Shown here: positions 1-5,556 of the stretch, in pieces | How positions within the stretch are numbered: position 1 is the stretch's first letter | How the letters are laid out: the number at the start of each line of letters is the position of its first letter | Source of the DNA: Trebonia sp. | GTDB taxonomy: Bacteria > Actinomycetota > Actinomycetes > Streptosporangiales > Streptosporangiaceae | Length of the DNA: 13,406 nt | NCBI GenBank assembly: GCA_030038035.1 | Contig: JASHPP010000005.1 | Coordinates: 1-13,406, forward strand | Direction: 5' to 3' | The notes under the pieces: generated by a model | Told to the model about the DNA's origin: nothing | The model's input: only the letters and a program-made list of their open reading frames with translations | The model's database searches: none | Translations under genes and position numbers: made by a program

Positions 1-189
1 CCCGTGTCCCGCACGGCCCGCTGCGCGCCCGTGTCCCGCACGGCCCGCTGCGCGCCGGTATCCCGGGCAGCCCGCCGCGCGCCCGTGTCCCAGACGGACG
101 GCAGCGCCCCGGTGTTCCGGACATTCTGCTGGCCGCCGGTGTTCCGCGCGGGACGCCGCGCGCCCGTGCTCCGCACGGCCCGCTGCGCG
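1..189. repeat. Seven tandem 27-bp repeats (coding, 9-aa period)
   Basis: Seven contiguous units begin at 1, 28, 55, 82, 109, 136 and 163. Units 1 and 2 are identical over 27 of 27 bases, unit 7 is nearly so, and the middle units have diverged. On the minus strand they encode the GAxRAxRDT repeats of the partial gene. The period is a multiple of three, so gain or loss of units keeps the frame. The array may continue past the left edge. There are no unique spacers, so it is not a CRISPR. Confidence 0.85.
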
Positions 190-380
190 CCCGGGGACTG
201 GCGCGGGCTAATCTCCCATGGGGGCAGCTGGGCATGGGCGCCCGGCCCGCTGCGCTCCCACGGGTCCGCCCAGGGTGCCCGGCGCCGCGGAGCGCTCGGG
301 GTGCCGTAGCCGTTCTCGTACTGTCCGGTCGCCGGGTAGCGCCCCGGGCGCTGACGCCGCGCCTGGTTGTCGAAGCTCAT
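1..380 (-). CDS. Partial repeat-rich, intrinsically disordered protein (N-terminal part)
   Basis: This minus-strand frame is open from an ATG at 380 to the window edge, so only about 126 N-terminal residues are visible. The protein starts MSFDNQARRQRPGRYPATGQ and is rich in R, G, P and Q, with no membrane segment or globular pattern in the visible part. From about residue 63 it runs into seven tandem 9-residue repeats with consensus GAxRAxRDT, for example GAQRAVRDT, encoded by 27-bp DNA repeats. The ATG is chosen because the repeats and a plausible natural N terminus lie in its frame. A GGGAG sits only one base upstream, too close for an ideal ribosome site. A pair of 11-bp-spaced direct repeats lies 50-70 bp upstream. 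I do not recognise the family; a linker or disordered N terminus of a larger surface or membrane protein is possible. The opposite-strand reading is a shadow. Confidence 0.6.
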   Translation of the reverse strand, partial: MSFDNQARRQRPGRYPATGQYENGYGTPSAPRRRAPWADPWERSGPGAHAQLPPWEISPRQSPGAQRAVRSTGARRPARNTGGQQNVRNTGALPSVWDTGARRAARDTGAQRAVRDTGAQRAVRDT

Positions 381-429
381 GCTCCCATTGACCGTGGCCG
401 GCGGGCGCTGTGCCCGGCCATCTCGCTTC

Positions 430-451
430 CGGTAAGCACGCGGTAAGAATC
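430..451. promoter_or_regulatory. 11-bp-spaced direct repeat upstream of the repeat-protein gene
   Basis: CGGTAAG occurs at 430-436 and again at 441-447, exactly 11 bp apart; read towards the gene this is CTTACCG-CGTG-CTTACCG. Head-to-tail half-sites spaced one helical turn apart are typical of OmpR/PhoB-family regulators. The pair lies 50-67 bp upstream of the ATG at 380, where an activator would sit. That it is an operator is inferred. Confidence 0.35.
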
Positions 452-534
452 CGGCGATGGGGTCAAGGACCGGCGGCCCCGGACGCCGGAGTGCCGTCCG
501 CGGTCAGCCGCGGGCCCGGCCCGGCGGCCGGCTG

Positions 535-1209
535 TCAGCTGCTGAAACAGTCGGGCACGGGCGCTGGCAGGCATTCGTCGCGGTCGGGCCGCGCCTGACG
601 CAGCACGCTGAACCAGCGTCCGGCGGCCGACCAGGTTTCGCCGACGGACAGGCCAGCGCCACCGGCGACCTCGGCGATCTGGTCGACGCCCACGTACGCC
701 CACGGGAACCAGGCGCTGGCCAGGCCGCCGTACCAGAGCCTGACCTGCTCGCGGCGCAGCGCCGCGCCCGGCGGCTGGACCTCGACCAGCGCCTGCCCGA
801 GCGGGGTCAGCAGTTCGCCCACCCGGTGCAACAGCGCGACGGGATCGCCGCCGATCCCGATGTTCCCGTCGGCGAGCAGCACCGTCATCCAGCGCCCGGC
901 CCCTGGCACCCGGCCGAATACATCGCGCGGCAACGTCAGCGCCCCGGCCGGCCGGGAGAGGCGCACGGCGCACGGGGCGACGTCGATGCCGAGCACGGGG
1001 ATGCCGCGCTCGGCCAGCGCGACCGTCAGCCGCCCGGGGCCTGACCCGACGTCCAGGGTCGGGCCGGCGCAGCGGCCGACGACAGACCCGTCCCCAGGGC
1101 GGCCGTGCAGCCAGTCGTCCGCCAGCAGCGGCGTCCTGCTGCCGTCGGCGTGCTCGATCTCCGGCCGCGCGTGCCCGGCGAGGGCATCTTCGTAGAGTTC
1201 GCCGATCAC
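535..1209 (-). CDS. Class I SAM-dependent methyltransferase
   Basis: This is a 224-residue soluble protein with a Rossmann-type methyltransferase core. Motif I is visible as LDVGSGPGRLTVALAERG, followed by the acidic end of strand 2 in VLGIDVAP, then a glycine-rich LLADGNIGIGGDP stretch. These bind S-adenosylmethionine; the methyl acceptor cannot be told. I place the start at GTG 1209 because a strong GGGGAGG lies at 1216-1222, six bases upstream; the open frame extends 12 codons further to GTG 1245 without such a site. The gene is divergent from the two-component pair and shares its 212-bp upstream region, so the response regulator could control it (inference). The tail ends in CLPAPVPDCFSS with two cysteines. 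The general class is secure, the specific function unknown. Confidence 0.85.
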   Translation of the reverse strand: MIGELYEDALAGHARPEIEHADGSRTPLLADDWLHGRPGDGSVVGRCAGPTLDVGSGPGRLTVALAERGIPVLGIDVAPCAVRLSRPAGALTLPRDVFGRVPGAGRWMTVLLADGNIGIGGDPVALLHRVGELLTPLGQALVEVQPPGAALRREQVRLWYGGLASAWFPWAYVGVDQIAEVAGGAGLSVGETWSAAGRWFSVLRQARPDRDECLPAPVPDCFSS

Positions 1210-1249
1210 GCGGGACCTCCCCCGGTAGGCATCAGGAACGCACACCAGT

Positions 1250-1359
1250 GTTCACCCGGCGGGCGCGTGATCACGTGTTCACGGGCGCAGCCTCACCGAA
1301 TCGTCACCGGCCTTACGGTCCGCTAACGGCGTGACCCGCCCCGCCGGCAGAAGTTACGA
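1250..1359. promoter_or_regulatory. Divergent control region with operator-like repeats
   Basis: Between the methyltransferase and the response regulator lie several symmetric elements. There is a perfect palindrome CGTGATCACG (1266-1275). Two GTTCAC boxes lie at 1250 and 1277; the first reads GTTCACCCGGC, resembling one unit of the PHO-box repeats known for Streptomyces PhoP. Two TCACCG units are 11 bp apart (1293 and 1304). A perfect 10-bp inverted repeat pairs CGTCACCGGC (1302-1311) with GCCGGTGACG (1350-1359). Autoregulation by the adjacent OmpR-type regulator is the simplest reading. The sites are seen; the binding protein is inferred. Confidence 0.45.
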
Positions 1360-1381
1360 GCCGGTGACGTTTTCGTCCCAT

Positions 1382-1421
1382 TTGACACACGCGCCGACCC
1401 GCGCCGCTTTACCTTGTAACG
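1382..1421 (+). promoter_or_regulatory. Possible promoter giving a leaderless response-regulator mRNA
   Basis: A TACCTT hexamer (fits TANNNT) at 1410-1415 ends six bases before the GTG at 1422, and no Shine-Dalgarno sequence precedes the GTG. This is the arrangement expected if transcription starts at the initiation codon. A perfect TTGACA at 1382-1387 lies 22 bp from that hexamer, too far for a standard spacer, so it may serve another start or be chance. Confidence 0.3.
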
Positions 1422-2138
1422 GTGAGCATCAACCCTGACCCGCCAGGGCGGATCGTCGTGGTCGACGACGACCCTACGGTCGCGGACGTCGTCGGGCGCT
1501 ACCTGGTACGCGACGGTCACACCGTCGAGTGCGTCCACGACGGTTACGAGGCGCTGCGTCGCGTCGCCGAGCGGCCTCCGGATCTGGTCGTGCTCGACCT
1601 CATGCTGCCTGGCATCGACGGCCTCGAGGTCTGCAGGCGGCTGCGGGAGCGCTGGCCGATTCCGGTGGTGATGCTGAGCGCGCTCGGCAACGAGACCGAC
1701 CGGCTGGCCGGCTTCGAGACCGGCGCCGACGACTATGTCATCAAGCCGTTCAGCCCGCGTGAGCTCGCGATGCGGGTGCGTTCGGTGCTGCGCCGGGCCA
1801 GGAGCACCGGGCTGCCGGACAGGCCGGACGGCGGGGTCATCGCCGACCGCGACCTGACCGTCGACCTGGCGGCACACGAGGTCCGCGTGGGCGGCAAGCT
1901 CATCCAGCTGACGTCCCGCGAGTACGACTTGCTCGTGTTCCTGATGCGCAATCCGCGGAAGGCGTTCACCAGGGAACAGCTGCTCAACGAGGTCTGGAGC
2001 TGGACCTTCGGTGACACGTCCACCGTCACCGTGCACGTGCGCCGGCTGCGCGAGAAGCTCGAGGCCGACCCGACGCTGCCCAGGCGCATCGTCACCGTCT
2101 GGGGGGTCGGCTACCGGTACGAGCCAGAGCCGGCATGA
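1422..2138 (+). CDS. OmpR/PhoB-family response regulator
   Basis: This 238-residue protein is the usual length for its family. The receiver domain (about 10-125) has the acidic pocket VVVDDDP (D15-D17), the phosphorylation aspartate in VLDLMLPG (D59), the switch serine in MLSA (S86) and the lysine in YVIKPF (K108). The C-terminal winged-helix DNA-binding domain (about 140-235) shows LTSREYDLLVFL, the recognition helix VTVHVRRLREKL and the closing VWGVGYRYE. It is phosphorylated by the kinase gene that overlaps its stop codon (ATGA) and would then bind DNA as a dimer at 11-bp-phased repeats. The GTG start is the only one placed to include the whole receiver; no ribosome site precedes it. The regulon is unknown; nearby candidates are the divergent methyltransferase and the transpeptidase. 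Confidence 0.95.
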   Translation: MSINPDPPGRIVVVDDDPTVADVVGRYLVRDGHTVECVHDGYEALRRVAERPPDLVVLDLMLPGIDGLEVCRRLRERWPIPVVMLSALGNETDRLAGFETGADDYVIKPFSPRELAMRVRSVLRRARSTGLPDRPDGGVIADRDLTVDLAAHEVRVGGKLIQLTSREYDLLVFLMRNPRKAFTREQLLNEVWSWTFGDTSTVTVHVRRLREKLEADPTLPRRIVTVWGVGYRYEPEPA

Positions 2139-3367
2139 CCGGCACGGCCGGCACCCTCGCCGGTGTCCTTTCCGGGGTCTGCCCGGCGGACCTCGTCTTC
2201 GTTTTCGGCTGGGTCGGCGGTATAGCCGTCGTGATAACGCTGATCAGCGTGCTGATCCTGAGGCTGATGATGTCGGGCCGGTCGATCGGCGTGATGCTCA
2301 GCATGGTCGCGTTCGTGACCGTCGCGACCTCGCTCGCCGGGGTGGGTGTCATCACCGTGCGGATGATCGGCGCCCAGCCTGGCAAGCCCGTGTTCGAGCT
2401 GCTGTTCATCGCGGGCCTGGCCGGGCTCGCGGTCGCGTTCGTGACCGGCCGCACGCTCACCAAGGCGAGCAAGACCCTGCTGCGCGCGGTCCGCGAGGTC
2501 GGCGACAGCGGCATCTACACGCCGCCGCAGGTCCGCCTGCCCGCCGAGCTGGCCGGGTTGTCCGCGGGGCTGGAAGAGGCGCACGACCGGCTCGGCCAGG
2601 CGCGGGCACGCGAGCGGGCCCTGGACGCGAGCCGCCGCGAGCTGGTCGCCTGGGTGAGCCACGACCTGCGGACGCCGCTGGCCGGGCTGCGGGCGATGGC
2701 CGAGGCGCTTGAGGACCAGGTGGTGACCGATCCGCGCGAGGTCAGCCACTACCACTCGCAGATCCGCCGGGAGACCGACCGGCTGGCGGCGATGATCGAC
2801 GACCTCTTCGAGCTGTCGCGGATCCACGCGGGCACGCTGCGCCTGTCGCCGCGGCTCGTCGGTCTTGAGGACCTGGTCGCCGAGGTCGTCGCGAGCGCCG
2901 AGCCGGTGGCGCGGGCCAAGGGGATCCGGCTCGCCGGGTCCGCGGTCCGCGGCATGCCCGTCGTCATCGACACGGCCGAGATGGGACGTGCCGTGCGGAA
3001 CCTTGTCATCAACGCGATCAGGCACACGCCGTACGACGGGACGATCGAGGTGCTCGGCGACATCCGTTCCGGCACGGCATGGGTGAGCGTGGCCGACGAG
3101 TGCGGCGGCATACCGCCGGGCGACCTGCCGCGGGTGTTCGACGTCGCGTTCCGTGGCGAGAGCGCGCGGACGCCTGACCCGTCCGGCGGCGCCGGGCTCG
3201 GGCTGTCCATCGCACGCGGGATCGTCGAGGCGCACTCCGGCCAGCTCAGCGTCAGGAACACCGGGCCGGGCTGCCAGTTCATCATCAGGCTGCCGCTCGC
3301 CCGTCCCGCGGCGCCGGCCGTGTCACGGCCGGCGCCGGCCTCCCGCGCGATCCACGCTGGCCGGTGA
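2135..3367 (+). CDS. Membrane sensor histidine kinase of the adjacent response regulator
   Basis: This 410-residue kinase starts at an ATG overlapping the regulator's stop (ATGA), so the pair is translationally coupled. It has three predicted membrane segments, at about 20-45, 51-78 and 86-105, with only short loops and no sizeable extracellular domain. A linker (106-160) follows. The dimerisation/phosphoacceptor helix carries WVSHDLRTPLAG with the phosphorylated H176. The ATPase domain has an N box RNLVINAIRHTP (N289, N293), a G1 box DECGGIP (D321) and a G2 box GGAGLGLSIA (351-360). DECGGI departs from the usual D-N/T-G-x-G-I form but keeps the Asp and last Gly. The tail after 388 is alanine/proline-rich and its DNA folds into a strong hairpin. 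The signal may be sensed within the membrane. Confidence 0.93.
   Translation: MTGTAGTLAGVLSGVCPADLVFVFGWVGGIAVVITLISVLILRLMMSGRSIGVMLSMVAFVTVATSLAGVGVITVRMIGAQPGKPVFELLFIAGLAGLAVAFVTGRTLTKASKTLLRAVREVGDSGIYTPPQVRLPAELAGLSAGLEEAHDRLGQARARERALDASRRELVAWVSHDLRTPLAGLRAMAEALEDQVVTDPREVSHYHSQIRRETDRLAAMIDDLFELSRIHAGTLRLSPRLVGLEDLVAEVVASAEPVARAKGIRLAGSAVRGMPVVIDTAEMGRAVRNLVINAIRHTPYDGTIEVLGDIRSGTAWVSVADECGGIPPGDLPRVFDVAFRGESARTPDPSGGAGLGLSIARGIVEAHSGQLSVRNTGPGCQFIIRLPLARPAAPAVSRPAPASRAIHAGR
3310..3336. terminator. GC-only hairpin in the last codons of the kinase gene
   Basis: GGCGCCGGCCG (3310-3320) pairs perfectly with CGGCCGGCGCC (3326-3336) around a 5-base loop. It lies about 30 bp before the kinase stop codon and has no T run, so if it ends transcription it does so in the U-tail-independent style common in actinomycetes. 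It could equally protect the 3' end of the mRNA. Confidence 0.35.
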
Positions 3368-3479
3368 CGGGGTCGCAGACCGGACAGCGCCAAGAACATG
3401 CCCGCCCCGAGGTCGGCTGTGGCCCGGGGAAGCGGCCGCACCCGTCACCCAGTACTCGCATAGCCGCGAGCCAAGCATG

Positions 3480-3494
3480 CCCCGCACAGCGGGG
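3480..3494. terminator. Short hairpin between convergent genes
   Basis: CCCCGC (3480-3485) and GCGGGG (3489-3494) form a 6-bp stem with an ACA loop in the 168-bp gap between the convergent kinase and transpeptidase genes. It is placed to act for either strand, but there is no T tract. Nothing else in this gap looks functional. Confidence 0.35.
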
Positions 3495-3535
3495 AGACCG
3501 TCCGCAGCCAGCCGTCACAGTTCCGTAAGGGCAGG

Positions 3536-4753
3536 TCAGGCCACCGGACCGGTGACGGTGACCAGGGTGCCGTAGGTCAGGTACGGCCAGATGAACTCGG
3601 CGGGGTCATACTGGATCTCCACGCAGCCAAGGCTCTGGTAGTACCCGTAGCCAGGCCGGGGGAAGTAGTGCACGGCGTCTCCGCCGTTGAAGTAGGAGAC
3701 CCAGTACACCGTGTCGTCGTAGGGCGTGCCGTCCGGGTTGATGCCCTGCATCTGGGTGACCTGGAACTTGAGGTAGACGGGGAAGGTCCCGTCCTCGGTC
3801 GGCGACGCCGGGATGCCGGTGTTGGCCGGGGTGTCCAGGATGAGCTTGCCGTCGTGCCAGACCCGCAGCGTCTCGTTGGGCGAGTCCTGGTCGGCCACCG
3901 CGTAGGTGTAGCCGCTCGGGTTGTCCTGTCCCTTGGCGACGGCGGTGAGCAGGGCGGACCATACCTGCGGCCCCGCGATGCCGTCCATGGTCAGCCCCTG
4001 GTTGTACTCGAAGGCGCGGACCGCCCCGTCGACCAGGATGTTGTCGGTGCCCGCCTGCCACTGGCTGGTCAGCTCGCTCGGGTAGCCGGGCTTGAAGGTG
4101 AACGTGCCCGCGGGCGGGTCGTAGGCGGCGGACAGCTGGGCGTTGGCGTCATCGGCCGGGATCGCCGCGGTGGCGGGGTCGGCGGGCGTCCAGGTGAGCG
4201 GCAGGTACCCGAGCTGGGTCAGCAGCTCCTGCAGCCGGAGCGTGGAGAACGAGCCGGTGGTGAACTTCACGGTGCGGGCCGTCCGCAGGGTGCCGGCCGT
4301 GGCGGCCGCGCCGAGGATGCCGCCAGCGCCGCCAGGGATCGTGAGGGTTACCTTGGTCCCGGCCAGGTAGCCGACGGACGGGGTGAAGGTCGCGGTGGCG
4401 CCGGAGACCTGCCAGTTGCCGGCGATCTTCGGTGCCAGCGACGGAAGCGGCGTCTGCGGCGCGAGGGCGGACGAGAAGGTCACCGTGATCGCGGTCGCGC
4501 CGTTGACGTCACGCGCGCCGCTGCCCGGGCTGACGGAAACGACCTGCAGCGGCCCGGCCGGTCGCGCCTTGGGCTTAGCGTCCAAGGGCTTGTCGTTGCT
4601 GGCCAGCGTCGCATGACTGTCGGCCCGGGAAGAGACGGCGGCGAACGTGCCGCCCGCGACGAAAACCAGGACGGCCGCGGCGACGATCGCCGTGATGCCA
4701 CGATGCCGGAACAGCAGCGCAGCCTGCCGGCCCATCCTTCCCAAGAACGACAC
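3536..4753 (-). CDS. L,D-transpeptidase (YkuD) with Ig-like and peptidoglycan-binding regions
   Basis: This is a 405-residue membrane-anchored cell-wall enzyme. The family makes 3-3 peptidoglycan cross-links outside the membrane using a cysteine. I chose GTG 4753 (VSFLGRMG) because GAGGA lies 8 bases upstream and a membrane segment follows at once (about 18-40); the frame is open to 4882. Domains in order: an Ig-like beta domain (about 68-166), a peptidoglycan-binding-like region split by an insertion (LRLQELLTQLGYLP at 172, then VDGAVRAFEYNQGLTMDGIAG at 241-261), and the YkuD domain (about 283-402). The active site reads YYQSLGCVEI with C377 and upstream H362. The residue after GC-V is Glu, where most family members have Arg (SxGCxR), so substrate contacts may differ. 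It is a single gene, convergent with the kinase. Confidence 0.9.
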   Translation of the reverse strand: MSFLGRMGRQAALLFRHRGITAIVAAAVLVFVAGGTFAAVSSRADSHATLASNDKPLDAKPKARPAGPLQVVSVSPGSGARDVNGATAITVTFSSALAPQTPLPSLAPKIAGNWQVSGATATFTPSVGYLAGTKVTLTIPGGAGGILGAAATAGTLRTARTVKFTTGSFSTLRLQELLTQLGYLPLTWTPADPATAAIPADDANAQLSAAYDPPAGTFTFKPGYPSELTSQWQAGTDNILVDGAVRAFEYNQGLTMDGIAGPQVWSALLTAVAKGQDNPSGYTYAVADQDSPNETLRVWHDGKLILDTPANTGIPASPTEDGTFPVYLKFQVTQMQGINPDGTPYDDTVYWVSYFNGGDAVHYFPRPGYGYYQSLGCVEIQYDPAEFIWPYLTYGTLVTVTGPVA

Positions 4754-5270
4754 GGTGCGGTCTCCTCGACGGTTCGTCAGATCGATGGTCCGGTGCTGCT
4801 GTCTCTTCGACGCCAATCCTATTGGTGCCGGATGACATCGCTGTCGTGCAGGACGGCCGATCCGAGCGCGGGGAGGTATCAATTCGGGAGACCTCGGATC
4901 ACGGCCCGTCCACTTACAACAGACGTATCAGGCTAGCCGGAAGTTGCCCTGAGACCGGGCTGCGAAGTCGCTGTGAATCCTTGCCGGGAAACCCGCAGCT
5001 AACTCACCGCGAGAAACTCACCGCCCAGGCTCGACGGTGCGTAACGACACTGGGACATCGGGATGACACGTCGCCATGTCCCGCTCACCTTCGGTGCAGA
5101 ATTCCCCGCGGCGCCGGTGCTCTCGGGGGCCTCGTAACGTTTATATCTCGGTTGCCTTTCACTTTTGCCGTGGGCGTGATCGCCCGGCCCGGCCGTCGCG
5201 GCGACGTGCCGCCCGGCCGTCCCCGCCGCGTGGGACCGCGGAACCGGGCATTCCGGGCAGGCCGGTTATC

Positions 5271-5310
5271 GTGGTAGATCCGGCTGGTCCTGACCAGCCG
5301 GATCTACCAC
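5271..5310. repeat. 40-bp near-perfect palindrome
   Basis: Two perfectly complementary 19-base arms, GTGGTAGATCCGGCTGGTC and GACCAGCCGGATCTACCAC, flank only CT. As RNA this is a very stable hairpin on either strand; as DNA it could form a cruciform or be a dimer-binding site. It has no T tail. It immediately follows CGGTTATCGTGG, a 12-mer that recurs at 9348-9359. Confidence 0.8.
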
Positions 5311-5446
5311 GTAGTCCGGTCGGCGGGGCGGAAGGCCAGCGGGAGGGGCTGTTGTGACGGACGGGGAAATGGGCCGAGACGGAGGCGGCCGGTCAGGCGC
5401 GGGCATCGCGGCAGGCCCACAGCCAACTGGCGACCGCCGTGTATAA

Positions 5447-5475
5447 CAGCCATCTATCGGCTGCTTTTTGCTTTT
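5447..5475 (+). terminator. Terminator-like hairpin with T tract
   Basis: CAGCC (5447-5451) pairs with GGCTG (5459-5463) around a 7-base loop, followed by CTTTTTGCTTTT. This is a weak but classical intrinsic terminator shape on the plus strand, unusual in such GC-rich DNA. A second stem, TGCCTG/CAGGCA, follows at 5475-5492. No plus-strand gene ends here; it may insulate the 3' end of the opposite gene that stops at 5557. Confidence 0.4.
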
Positions 5476-5556
5476 GCCTGTCTTATCAGGCACGTCAGGA
5501 ACGTCAGGAGTTGGCGGTATTCGCGGCATGCGGTCAGTCGGCGCGTTGCTAATGGA

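Larger units (their letters stand above)
4754..5556. other. Gene-free 800-bp region upstream of the transpeptidase
   Basis: Open frames here have no convincing start, ribosome site or protein-like composition. What can be seen: the transpeptidase leader; complementary stretches ATCCGAG (4860-4866) and CTCGGAT (4893-4899); two AACTCACCGC repeats at 5001 and 5015; a stretch at 4973-5005 resembling part of the c-di-AMP riboswitch core but on the plus strand; a 40-bp palindrome at 5271; a terminator-like hairpin at 5447; a TGCCTG/CAGGCA stem at 5475-5492; and a tandem 9-bp repeat ACGTCAGGA at 5492-5509. The stretch 5440-5490 is clearly AT-richer than its surroundings. Confidence 0.6.

Noticed and set aside
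1..189. CRISPR array
   Set aside because: The 27-bp repeats are contiguous with no unique spacers, and they keep a coding frame.
4..309. Plus-strand protein over the 27-bp repeats
   Set aside because: The minus-strand frame has a natural N terminus and upstream repeats, while the plus frame has no start context and an implausible Cys/Arg composition.
377..973. Minus-strand frame overlapping the methyltransferase
   Set aside because: Arg/Ala-rich shadow; the methyltransferase motifs are in the other frame.
4850..5100. Confident riboswitch annotation upstream of the transpeptidase
   Set aside because: The resemblance to the c-di-AMP motif is on the opposite strand and lacks the middle helices; kept only as a low-strength finding.
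4754..5556. Several short open frames (for example 4822-5277 plus, 5266-5529 minus)
   Set aside because: No ribosome sites, proline/arginine-rich shadow composition, and they run across the palindrome and terminator-like stems.
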